Source of the DNA: SZUA-22 sp963751695
Lineage (GTDB): Bacteria; Bacteroidota; Ignavibacteria; Ignavibacteriales; Melioribacteraceae
Reading direction: 5' to 3'
NCBI GenBank assembly: GCA_963751695.1
Contig: CAVVVP010000001.1
Span: 1-64,000, forward strand
DNA length: 64,000 bases
Shown here in pieces: positions 56,632 to 64,000 of the stretch; position 1 is the stretch's first letter, and every line of letters begins with the position of its first letter. A program made the position numbers and the translations under genes. Below the pieces are notes generated by a model that was given only the letters and a program-made list of their open reading frames with translations, searched no databases and was not told the DNA's origin.

Positions 56632-57351
56632 TTGAGTAAAAGATTATTACTAGAGTTTTTTGATTTTATAGTCCCAAGATTTTGCATAGTTTGTGATACC
56701 CTCCTTAATTACAACAGTATTTTTATTTGTAATGAATGTGAATCTGAGATTCATATTCTCGAAGACTCACAAATAACCGAAGAATACAACCGACATTTTA
56801 CAGATAATGAATTTATCAATGCTTATACATCCCTTTATGTTTTTGAAGAAAATGGGAATCTTCAGAAGTTGATCCACGCACTTAAGTATGAGAAAAAATT
56901 TAAAGTTGGTTTGTTTCTTGGAGAGAAATTATCTGAAGTAAGAAAGAAGACAATTATTTCTTGGAATGCAGATCTTATCATTTCGGTTCCCTTGTTTAAC
57001 TTAAAGAAAATTGAAAGAAATTATAACCAAGCATATTATATAGCAAAAGGAGTTGGAAAGAATCTTAATATTCCAATTAAAGATAATTTGGTTAAACGAA
57101 AGAAGAATACAATTTCTCAAACTACATTGACAATTAGCGAGAGAGAAGAAAATGTTCGCGGAGCATTTTCATTAGTTCACAAAAATAAGATTGAAAGTAA
57201 AAGGATAATTATTATAGATGATGTAATCACAACAGGAGCTACAGTCAAGGAGATCGCAAGGATTTTAAAAGATACTGGAGCTGAAAAAGTATTCGCACTT
57301 TCTGTTGCAAATCCACCGGTGTTACATTCGGTCGGGAGTACTGACTCCTAA
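56632..57351 (+). CDS. ComF-family phosphoribosyltransferase-like protein
   Basis: A 239-residue protein with an N-terminal zinc knuckle (CIVCDTLL and FICNECESE) and a PRTase domain with IIIIDDVITTGATVKEI (PRPP loop, near residue 195) and the upstream NYNQAYYIAKG. ComF proteins are linked to DNA uptake and recombination in competent bacteria. The likely start is TTG 56632; no strong ribosome-binding site is visible. Its 3' end overlaps the convergent argS end by about 30 bases. Confidence 0.88.
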   Translation: MSKRLLLEFFDFIVPRFCIVCDTLLNYNSIFICNECESEIHILEDSQITEEYNRHFTDNEFINAYTSLYVFEENGNLQKLIHALKYEKKFKVGLFLGEKLSEVRKKTIISWNADLIISVPLFNLKKIERNYNQAYYIAKGVGKNLNIPIKDNLVKRKKNTISQTTLTISEREENVRGAFSLVHKNKIESKRIIIIDDVITTGATVKEIARILKDTGAEKVFALSVANPPVLHSVGSTDS

Positions 57352-58952
57352 AATATTTAGGCCATTCCTCAATACTATTTGTGTTGAAGTTGCCAAAGCT
57401 ATTCTCGCAGATGCTAACTTAACTTCAGAGCCAATAATTCTACAATCAGTATAAAATTTATGAAAAAGTGAGGCAATCTCTTCAAGATAATTGGCTATTC
57501 TATGAGGTTCATAATTCTCAGCACTGTAAAGAACTTCCTCTTCAAATTGATATAATTTTTTCATTAAATTAACCTCAGGTGAAGTTTCCAATAACTCTAA
57601 ATTATCTTCAGATAACTCAAGGTTTTGCTCAACAGTCATTCGTAAGATTGAGGCTATTCTAGCATGAGCATATTGAAGATAAAAAACTGGGTTTTCCTCA
57701 GATTGCTTTTTTGCAAGATCAATATCAAAATTCAAATGGCTGAATAGGACTGCGCATACATAAAAAAGTACCTAACTACATCTTTTCCAACAGATTCAGT
57801 AAGTTCATTCATTGTTATATAGTTTGCCTTTCTTGTTGACATTTTTACTACTTCACCCTTTTCAAGAATCGTAACGAATTGATGAATAAGTACTTTTATC
57901 TTTGAAGCATCATATCCTAGCGCATTTAGTCCAGCCATAACATCTGGATATGTTGCATTATGATCGGACCCAAAAACATCTACCATCAAATCGAATCCCC
58001 TCTCAAACTTTGTTGTATGATAAGCAATATCTGGTAATCGATATGTTGGTTCCCCAGAGGATTTTACAATAACTTTGTCTTGCTCATTTCCGATTTCGGA
58101 TAGTTTTAGCCAAACTGCATTATCCTTTTCATATGAAAGATTTTTCTCATCAAATTCTTTTAGGATATTCTCAATTTTTTTATCTTCAAATAATGAATGC
58201 TCGTTATAAAAAGTCTGCATTTCAATATTAAGATCTTTCAAAGTGTCACGAATCTCACCAAAGATTACAGATTCAGCTTTGTCTTTAAATTTTGTTTCAT
58301 CTGGCTCAGATCTTAAAGTATCACCATACTCCTCCATTAGCAGGTTTGCGATCTCTTTAATATACTCTCCTTGATAATAATCTTCTGGAAATTCTAGATC
58401 ATCACCCAATAATTCTAAATATCTCAGCCTCACAGATTCTCCAAGAACCCTCATTTGACGACCAGCATTATTAAAATAATATTCTCTATCAACTTCATAA
58501 CCTATCCACTCAAGTAGGTTAGAGACTGTGTCTCCAATTACAGCATTTCTACCATGGCCTACCGTTAAAGGCCCAGTTGGATTGGCTGAGACAAATTCAA
58601 CATTTGCTTTTTTACCATTATATTTTTGTGATTTCCCAAAGTTTTCATTTTCTTCATTTATCTTGCCGATAATTCTAGAAACGTACTCAACAGTAAAGTG
58701 GAAGTTTATAAATCCTGGTCCAGCAATTTCAACCTTGGCAATAATTGTATTGTCAATTATCAGATTCTCAATGATTTCAGATGCAATTTCTCTTGGATTC
58801 TTTTTTAGTTGCTTTGTGAGCAACATAGCTACATTTGTCGACTGGTCACCATGATCTGATTGATTAGGAACAGAGAATGCGATATCTACATCATTCAGAT
58901 ATCTTAACTTTTGCTTTGCCTCGTTAAAAATGTTATTTAAATATTCTTTCAA
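57322..58952 (-). pseudogene. argS: Arginyl-tRNA synthetase, frame broken near 57735-57770 (probably sequence error)
   Basis: ArgS charges tRNA-Arg and is essential. The 5' part (58952 to 57732) has the N-terminal Add-1 domain, the class I HIGH-type motif NPTGPLTVGHGRN and VVKMSTRKANYIT (KMSKS-like). The 3' part (57735-57322) continues with LNFDIDLAKKQSEENPVFYL and the DALR anticodon-binding domain. Together they give about 545 residues, the normal size. The conserved MRSP of the junction is found in the third frame between the two, so two one-base insertions about 12 nt apart would explain the break. An unrepairable break in this gene is unlikely unless a second copy exists. Confidence 0.9.
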
Positions 58953-58954
58953 TC

Positions 58955-59329
58955 TTACTCCATTTCGGAATTGTTCAACCCTGGATTATCATTAATTAGT
59001 TCAAATGGTGCATCACCCCATAGTTTTTCAAGATTGTAAAATTCGCGTGCTTCTTTCTTGAATACATGCACTACAACATCGAAATAGTCTAAAAGTATCC
59101 AATTTGCAGCTTGGTATCCCTCTTTGAAATAACACTTGATTCCGTGCTTTCTCAATTTATTATCAATTTCATCTGCGATTGCTTTTACCTGAATATTGGA
59201 ATCAGCAGAAGCAATAACGAAAAAATCTGCAATTGGGGTAAGCTTTCTAAGATCTAGAACTTTAACATCATAACCTTTTTTCGAAAGTACTAATTGTACA
59301 ATTCGATCAGCAAAATCTTTTGTATCCAA
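58955..59329 (-). CDS. rsfS: Ribosome silencing factor RsfS
   Basis: A 124-residue RsfS/Iojap protein that binds ribosomal protein uL14 and blocks subunit joining in starvation. The family core is visible: KKGYDVKVLDLRKLTPIADF, FVIASADSNIQVKAIAD, NWILLDYFDVVVHVF and REFYNLEKLWGDA. It lies three bases upstream of argS and four bases after the LytR_C gene. Confidence 0.94.
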   Translation of the reverse strand: MDTKDFADRIVQLVLSKKGYDVKVLDLRKLTPIADFFVIASADSNIQVKAIADEIDNKLRKHGIKCYFKEGYQAANWILLDYFDVVVHVFKKEAREFYNLEKLWGDAPFELINDNPGLNNSEME

Positions 59330-59332
59330 AGT

Positions 59333-59869
59333 TCATTCCTTTACTATTGGTGTTTGCTCAAAATAATCTCTGCCTATAACAATTGTAACATCCACGAAAT
59401 AATCATCATTAAGTTGAGTGATCACATTTCCTTTTTTCACTCCAAGTATTTCTGCTACTTGTTCAGCATTTGATTTGTTACCTATCCTATCTATAATAAG
59501 TGTCTCATCAATATCAAATTGTATATAATTTCCAATTTTTACAATATCAATATTATGATCGCGGAGATAATCCGTAAATCTATCAGCAACTCCGTTTACA
59601 CCACAACCGTTCATTACTTCGGCCTGAATAATATCAGAAGGTGTCTCTTTTTTTATTGTTGATAAATCAACTAAAGGATCTTGGGTCAATTTAATGAAGA
59701 TTGAATACGAAAGATATATTATCACCGTTATTAAAAGAAAAATTAAGATATTTAAAGAGAAATTAATTGTAGAAGATTTAATATCAGTGGCGTTTGCTGA
59801 TGATTTTGCTTTTTTTCTTTGTGCTGTCAATTTTTCTGATCTAGATAAAGAGTTTAAAACTACATGCAA
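59333..59869 (-). CDS. LytR C-terminal-domain protein, membrane-anchored
   Basis: A 178-residue protein with a basic N-terminal tail, one membrane helix (about residues 36-58) and a C-terminal LytR_C domain (IQAEVMNGCGVNGVADRFTD, ETLIIDRIGNKSNAEQVAEI, VDVTIVIGRDY). LytR_C domains occur in envelope proteins; the exact role is unknown. It leads the unit with rsfS and argS, a common arrangement. Confidence 0.85.
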   Translation of the reverse strand: MHVVLNSLSRSEKLTAQRKKAKSSANATDIKSSTINFSLNILIFLLITVIIYLSYSIFIKLTQDPLVDLSTIKKETPSDIIQAEVMNGCGVNGVADRFTDYLRDHNIDIVKIGNYIQFDIDETLIIDRIGNKSNAEQVAEILGVKKGNVITQLNDDYFVDVTIVIGRDYFEQTPIVKE

Positions 59870-59887
59870 AAATATGAAATTTTGAAA

Positions 59888-60376
59888 TTAAAACCCTCTT
59901 CTAAATCTATTGCTCATCAAAGAATAGCCTCCCATAAAACCTCCATAATAATAACTACCTGGAGGTGGTTGTATAAATTGAATACTTAAAATTGTATTTT
60001 TAGTGGGTGCATAGCTTAGTTGAGCTCTTGATAGATAGATTCCATTAATTGACTTTTGATGCTCGCTTCCGAATGAACTATAGGGTGATGCAACTAAAGA
60101 AGCATCAACTTCGACCATAAGGTTTTCGGAAAATCTGTATGCCATACTATTTGTATATGTACTTAGAGCTACACTATTTCCAGCAAATGTAGAATAGGAC
60201 ATACCAATTGTATGTGACATTTGAAATTTATTAGGATCTAGAAATTCAGTAAAAAAACTGGATTGGGCTGAGTTTGTAATTCCATCTTCAATCGAGATTG
60301 AATTACCTTCTCCCTTAAACTGAGCGACTGTAGTCGTGGCAAGAATAAAAAGCACTATTATTACTTTCTTAATCAT
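59888..60376 (-). CDS. Hypothetical secreted or outer-membrane protein
   Basis: A 162-residue protein with a clear signal peptide (IIVLFILATTTVAQ). The mature part is rich in Ser, Tyr and alternating hydrophobic residues and reads like a small beta-strand protein (IGMSYSTFAGNSVALSTYTN, YLSRAQLSYAPTKNTILSIQ), with a Gly/Tyr-rich end. I chose ATG 60376 (MIKKVI) over a TTG five codons upstream. No family is recognised. It is 18 bases upstream of the LytR_C gene. Confidence 0.65.
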   Translation of the reverse strand: MIKKVIIVLFILATTTVAQFKGEGNSISIEDGITNSAQSSFFTEFLDPNKFQMSHTIGMSYSTFAGNSVALSTYTNSMAYRFSENLMVEVDASLVASPYSSFGSEHQKSINGIYLSRAQLSYAPTKNTILSIQFIQPPPGSYYYGGFMGGYSLMSNRFRRGF

Positions 60377-60416
60377 ATTTTCAATATACAAAATATTTTA
60401 ATTTCTTTGTAATTGA

Positions 60417-60875
60417 TCAGTCTTTCACTTTCGCGATCATTTCAATTTCTATAGGAGAATTGATAGGTAGCTCATTTACTCCAACAGCACTTCTTACATG
60501 CTTGCCTAATTCACCAAATATTTTTACAACAAATTCAGATGCACCATTTGCGATTTTTGGTTGAGCTGTAAAACCATTTGCGCTATTAACAAAAACAGCC
60601 AGTTTTACAATTCTTTCAATTTTATCTAAATCTCCAATCTCAGATTTTATAACACTCAAGCAATTTAGTGCACATATTTCTGCTAGTTTTATTCCTTCTT
60701 CTTCTGAAATTTCTTGTCCTAATTTGCCTTCTTTAAATAACTTGCCATCTACCATTGGTAATTGGCCTGCGGTTAAAACTAAGTTATTTATTCTAATTAC
60801 CGGAATGTATGCAGCTAGTGGTTTTGGAACTTCAGGAACAATATATCCAAGTTCATTAATTCTTTCTTCTATCAT
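60417..60875 (-). CDS. RidA-family (YjgF/YER057c/UK114) protein
   Basis: A 152-residue protein of the RidA superfamily of imine/enamine deaminases. Core segments are LVLTAGQLP, AEICALNCLSVIKSEIGDL and HVRSAVGVNELPINSPIEIE, the last holding the Arg that binds the substrate carboxylate. It belongs to the longer RidA-like subgroup. Divergent from mazG across 121 bp. Confidence 0.9.
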   Translation of the reverse strand: MIEERINELGYIVPEVPKPLAAYIPVIRINNLVLTAGQLPMVDGKLFKEGKLGQEISEEEGIKLAEICALNCLSVIKSEIGDLDKIERIVKLAVFVNSANGFTAQPKIANGASEFVVKIFGELGKHVRSAVGVNELPINSPIEIEMIAKVKD

Positions 60876-60996
60876 TTTTCCTCTCTCGTAATTTTCTTTC
60901 TAATCTTTGAAAAACTAAAATAAATAAAAAAGATTTTTGTTTGGAAGCATTTCACAAAAAAAGTAAGTTAACATTCAAAATTAGGGAGAGAAAGAT

Positions 60997-61761
60997 TTGA
61001 CCGGAGAAAAATTTCAAGAGTTATTAGATATTATGAGGCGCCTGAGGAAAGAGTGCACATGGGATAAAGAACAAACACACGACTCTATCAAAGCAAATAC
61101 ATTGGAAGAAGCATACGAGGTTGTTGAAGCAATTGATGATAAACAATATTCAGAGCTCAAAAATGAATTAGGCGACCTTTTACTTCATATTGTTTTTCAT
61201 TCAGTGATTGCGGAAGATGCAAATAGTTTTCAAGTTGATGATGTCATTGACTCAATTCGAGAAAAACTGATACGAAGACACCCCCACGTTTTTGGTGATG
61301 TAGAAGTTAACAATAATGATGACATTACGAGAAATTGGGAAACCATTAAGCTTTCTGAGAAGGGAAGAACATCAGTACTCGATGGAATTCCGAAACGCTT
61401 ACCAGAACTTCATAAAGCATTTAGACTTCAAGAGAAAGCTGCAAAAGTTGGATTTGATTGGGAGAAAAAAGAAGAGGTTTGGTCGAAAGTTGAAGAGGAG
61501 ATTTCTGAAATGCAGCAAGCTGAGGTAAGAGAGGATCTTGATAAACTGGAAGAAGAAATGGGGGATCTATTTTTCTCTTTGGTAAACTATTCTCGCTTTA
61601 TTGGAATAAATCCAACAAATGCTTTGCGGAAAACAAATGAGAAATTTGTAAAACGATTCCAATATATTGAAAAGAGTTGTGAACGAGAGGGCAAAAAAAT
61701 CTATGATGCAACATTACCAGAGATGGATGTATTTTGGGAAGAGAGTAAAAGTAAAACTTAG
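60997..61761 (+). CDS. mazG: Nucleoside triphosphate pyrophosphohydrolase MazG
   Basis: A 254-residue housecleaning NTP pyrophosphatase with two tandem MazG domains. The first has LEEAYEVVEAID and NELGDLLLHIVFHS (near residues 35-70); the second has EEEISEMQQAE and EEEMGDLFFSLVNYSR (near 165-200), giving the E-x2-E ... E-x2-D metal sites. The start appears to be TTG 60997 with GGGAG upstream. The stop overlaps the convergent phoH stop. Confidence 0.93.
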   Translation: MTGEKFQELLDIMRRLRKECTWDKEQTHDSIKANTLEEAYEVVEAIDDKQYSELKNELGDLLLHIVFHSVIAEDANSFQVDDVIDSIREKLIRRHPHVFGDVEVNNNDDITRNWETIKLSEKGRTSVLDGIPKRLPELHKAFRLQEKAAKVGFDWEKKEEVWSKVEEEISEMQQAEVREDLDKLEEEMGDLFFSLVNYSRFIGINPTNALRKTNEKFVKRFQYIEKSCEREGKKIYDATLPEMDVFWEESKSKT

Positions 61762-62756
61762 CTATTACCGTTTTCTTTATTGAATTTGTCGTAAGCGTCG
61801 ATAATATCTTTGACTAATTTATGCCGAACAACATCATCACGATTGAAGTAAATAAAATCTACTCCATCAACTTTACCAAGAATTTTTTGAACTTGAATTA
61901 GACCACTCTGATTTTTTGCTGGTAAATCAACTTGAGTGATGTCACCCGTAATAATTGCTTTAGAATTTGGTCCTAATCTTGTAAGAAACATCTTCATCTG
62001 CAACGCAGTTGAATTTTGTGCTTCATCTAATATAACATAAGCATTATTTAAAGTTCTACCACGCATGAAAGCTAATGGGACTATTTCGACAATTCCATTT
62101 TCCAAGTAATTCTTCATTTGTTCTGAGGGAAGCATATCTTGGAGAGCATCGAATAATGGACGTAAATATGGGTCAATCTTTTCCTTAAAATCTCCAGGTA
62201 GAAAACCTAAACTTTCACCCGCCTCAACTGCTGGGCGAGCGAGTACAATTCTTTGAACCAAACCTTTCTTTAATGCTGAAACAGCAAAAGCTACCGCTAA
62301 ATATGTTTTCCCAGTTCCAGCAGGACCTATTGCAAAGCAGATATCATTTTTCTTAATACTCTCAAAATACTTTACTTGGGTTGGGGTTTTCGCTCTAATT
62401 ACATCTTTTCTTGAATAAAGTATAATGTTCTCATATTCCTCTTCATCAATCACTTCTTTTCCAGATGTAGTTAAATCTATAATGGTGACAACATCTGAAG
62501 GATCAAGCCGGTCAGTTGTATTTAATACATAGACCATTTCTTTAAAAACTTTTTCTATGATAGCAATTTCGTTACTATCTCCTTTCAAGTATATGTTTTC
62601 GCCTCGCACAGTAACCTTTGAGTTGAATCTTTCCTCTAAAGGACTAAGATTACTATCATTATATCCAAGCAAGGATTGAATGTCTGCGTCTGTGATTTTT
62701 AGAATTTTTTCGAGTTGCGTAATAAACCTCCTAATTAATAAAAAAGGTTGTCTCAT
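61758..62756 (-). CDS. phoH: PhoH-family ATPase
   Basis: A PhoH-type P-loop ATPase, linked to RNA metabolism. Walker A is GPAGTGKTYLA near residue 145, then LARPAVEAGESLGFLPGDF, and the Walker B-like YVILDEAQNS near 240, with ITGDITQVD after it. The only upstream ATG (62756) lies inside a transcription terminator hairpin and gives 332 residues. A strong AGGAGG at 62727-62732 is inside this frame, pointing to translation from ATT 62723 or ACG 62720, about 320 residues and close to where PhoH proteins normally start. Confidence 0.92.
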   Translation of the reverse strand: MRQPFLLIRRFITQLEKILKITDADIQSLLGYNDSNLSPLEERFNSKVTVRGENIYLKGDSNEIAIIEKVFKEMVYVLNTTDRLDPSDVVTIIDLTTSGKEVIDEEEYENIILYSRKDVIRAKTPTQVKYFESIKKNDICFAIGPAGTGKTYLAVAFAVSALKKGLVQRIVLARPAVEAGESLGFLPGDFKEKIDPYLRPLFDALQDMLPSEQMKNYLENGIVEIVPLAFMRGRTLNNAYVILDEAQNSTALQMKMFLTRLGPNSKAIITGDITQVDLPAKNQSGLIQVQKILGKVDGVDFIYFNRDDVVRHKLVKDIIDAYDKFNKENGNS

Positions 62757-62773
62757 TTAAAATGAGACAACCT
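62745..62773 (-). terminator. Rho-independent terminator of the LysM gene unit
   Basis: A perfect 14-bp inverted repeat (aggttgtctcattt and its complement) is followed on the minus strand by TTTTTT. It lies 46 bases past the LysM-protein stop and overlaps the 5' end of the annotated phoH frame. Confidence 0.88.
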
Positions 62774-62818
62774 AAATGAAGTAAAAACTTCAATGACTAA
62801 CCAATGAAATTGCTAAAA

Positions 62819-63511
62819 CTATTGCGCTGGTGGAGCTGGTTTGTAATTAGCTCTTGCTTTTTCGTATTTAGCTTTTTCATCATCGGAAAGTACTGGAATT
62901 TTAAATACTTGTTTTGGATAAATCAAGTCAGGATCTTTAATCTGATCTCTATTAGCTTTATAGATTACTGGCCATGCAAAACCATTGCCATAGAATTCAT
63001 CTTTCTTAGCTATTTTCCAAAGGTAATCACCTTTAACTACAGTGTAATCAATTTCTTTTGGAGCTTCTTGCCATGCATCCAACATACCTTGTAATTGTTT
63101 GGTAACTTTATCGTTAAATTCTGGAAGAGCACTGATCTTATTTGCTTTCAAATTATCGAGAGCAACTTGACGATCATCTTTAGGAGATTCTTTTCTTTGA
63201 ATTTGTCCTTCAAGTTTTGCTACTTCTTTTCTAAATCTTGCAACATCAGCTTCTGTTGCACCAACTAACGCATATTTTTCGTTAATGCAATCTTCTACTG
63301 CTTGCATTGAAGCTTGTTTTTTCTTCAACTCTTCAGTTGAACTTTTTAATTCGTTAAGCTCTTTTGTCAACTCAACTCTTTGTTCAGTGAGTCTATTCAT
63401 TTCAGCTTGAAATTCTTCTTCAGTCATTTCTTCTTCTTCCTGAGCAACTATGCTAACAGAGAAGAAAAGCAACAAACTCAAGATAGTTACTAGTAACTTA
63501 TAACTTTTCAT
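62819..63511 (-). CDS. Exported coiled-coil protein with C-terminal LysM domain
   Basis: A 230-residue protein with a signal peptide (residues 1-23, LLLFFSVSIVAQ), a long coiled coil (about 25-130, rich in Glu/Lys/Leu) and a LysM-type peptidoglycan-binding domain (YTVVKGDYLWKIAKKDEFYG...IYKANRDQIKDPDLIYPKQ, about 155-210), ending in a Pro/Ala-rich tail. It probably sits in the periplasm bound to peptidoglycan. GGAGG precedes ATG 63511. It follows the lipoprotein gene by 18 bases. Confidence 0.88.
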   Translation of the reverse strand: MKSYKLLVTILSLLLFFSVSIVAQEEEEMTEEEFQAEMNRLTEQRVELTKELNELKSSTEELKKKQASMQAVEDCINEKYALVGATEADVARFRKEVAKLEGQIQRKESPKDDRQVALDNLKANKISALPEFNDKVTKQLQGMLDAWQEAPKEIDYTVVKGDYLWKIAKKDEFYGNGFAWPVIYKANRDQIKDPDLIYPKQVFKIPVLSDDEKAKYEKARANYKPAPPAQ

Positions 63512-63529
63512 TTATTCCTCCGTGTTTAA

Positions 63530-63802
63530 TTAAAATCTGTTAGCTAAATTTGCTTCGGTTTCTGCTTTTTCTTTTGCACATTGCTCTAGCTTTGCGTTTT
63601 GCTCAGCGATTTCTCTTTCAAGTTTAGTTTTTTCACTTTTAAGTGAGTTAACTTCTTTTTCTAGAGACTTCACTTCATCACGCAAGGCATTAAGGTTTGC
63701 CATGTCTTCTTCACTGACACCACCACAGCCGACAAAGCCTACCATACCGGTAAACAATAAGACTGTAACAGCAGTAGTCAATGCTTTTTTTGCTTTAAGC
63801 AT
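63530..63802 (-). CDS. Small coiled-coil lipoprotein
   Basis: A 90-residue lipoprotein: basic start, hydrophobic stretch and lipobox GFVGC, then a heptad-rich helix (LRDEVKSLEKEVNSLKSEK) to the end, similar in plan to Lpp-type or coiled-coil partner proteins. I chose ATG 63802 (MLKAKKAL) because AGGAGG lies six bases upstream; an upstream ATG at 63859 lacks one. It is probably co-expressed with the downstream LysM protein as an envelope pair. Confidence 0.8.
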   Translation of the reverse strand: MLKAKKALTTAVTVLLFTGMVGFVGCGGVSEEDMANLNALRDEVKSLEKEVNSLKSEKTKLEREIAEQNAKLEQCAKEKAETEANLANRF

Positions 63803-63897
63803 CGGATTCCTCCTACGATTGTGAATATAAGTTGTTAATTGATTTTTGATGTATGCCATAAGTTAAAAAAAAAAATCCAACTATAATACTAAAATAT

Positions 63898-64000
63898 TTA
63901 AATTATTTTTCTATCGATAAAACTCATATAACTATTACCTGCAACAATTATATGATCGAACACAGTAATATCTAAAATTTTACCTGATTCCACAAGTCTC
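63898..64000 (-). CDS. radC: DNA repair protein RadC-like, C-terminal end (cut by window edge)
   Basis: The minus strand from the edge reads RLVESGKILDITVFDHIIVA, then GNSYMSFIDRKII and TAA at 63900. This matches the C-terminal end of RadC/JAB-domain proteins (the L-D-H-I-I strand followed by the Tyr-Ser-Phe segment). Only about 33 codons are inside the window. The name radC is by family; JAB-domain proteins of this type may not act in repair. Confidence 0.7.
   Translation of the reverse strand, partial: RLVESGKILDITVFDHIIVAGNSYMSFIDRKII

Noticed and set aside
57735..57770. Programmed ribosomal frameshift in argS
   Set aside because: The T-run does not give a proper slippery heptamer in the zero frame, and a minus-one slip there yields YVCAVLFS, not the conserved MRSP residues; two insertions fit better.

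Overview
The window looks like a piece of an AT-rich, Gram-negative chromosome from the Ignavibacteria/Chlorobi side of the Bacteroidota. The support is a type A T9SS sorting domain on a 1,074-residue secreted protein, LpxH and mono/bifunctional penicillin-binding proteins, an hpnCDE squalene locus, a eukaryote-type citrate synthase and a DUF2851 gene. The taxonomic call is an inference from gene content; no 16S rRNA is present.

Left accessory region (1 to about 11,350). A tyrosine recombinase (10275-11246) sits next to a tRNA-Gly/tRNA-Cys pair. Leftward from it lie three imperfect palindromes of about 90-105 nt, a membrane-protein gene between two of them, a DUF6508 gene, an AIPR-family gene and a type I restriction-modification operon (hsdM, hsdS, cargo, hsdR). 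Only the recombinase, DUF6508 and AIPR genes read through without interruption. hsdM, hsdS, a Cas4-like gene, a zinc-ribbon gene, a PDDEXK_4-like nuclease, hsdR and the membrane protein all carry single-base frameshifts, many in homopolymers. Between hsdS and hsdR, three cargo blocks are separated by two short remnants of an hsdS 3' end.

Core region 1 (11,685-41,339). Housekeeping genes: acyl-CoA ligase, pepD, a divergent YchF-like GTPase, clpS, etfBA, a bifunctional-nuclease-domain protein, DUF2851, then the purN-purH-mreBCD-mrdA-rodA-pyrF cluster (purine/pyrimidine synthesis and rod-shape wall synthesis), a TPR protein, pyrG, a 1,609-residue acyl-CoA-synthetase/GNAT fusion, citrate synthase and hpnE-hpnD-hpnC (squalene from farnesyl diphosphate).

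Small decayed island (about 41,376-46,883). It is bounded by a defective tRNA-Leu copy on the left and a complete tRNA-Leu on the right, which share 47 identical bases. It contains a serine hydrolase, a beta-helix/esterase T9SS protein, another palindrome of the same style, and the C-terminal remnant of an integrase closely related to the intact one at 10275. The two islands therefore appear to be two members of one element family: tRNA gene, integrase, palindromic site, cargo, palindromic site. This is the best candidate for an undescribed system in the window.

Core region 2 (46,989-64,000). PBP1A, lpxH, M1 peptidase, glgC, surE, a VWA membrane protein, bacteriohemerythrin, comF, argS, rsfS, a LytR_C protein, a small secreted protein, ridA, mazG, phoH, a LysM protein, a small coiled-coil lipoprotein and the 3' end of radC at the edge. 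argS is essential yet frameshifted at 57735-57770, so some frameshifts in this sequence are probably assembly errors; this limits how far the disrupted genes in the left region can be called true pseudogenes.
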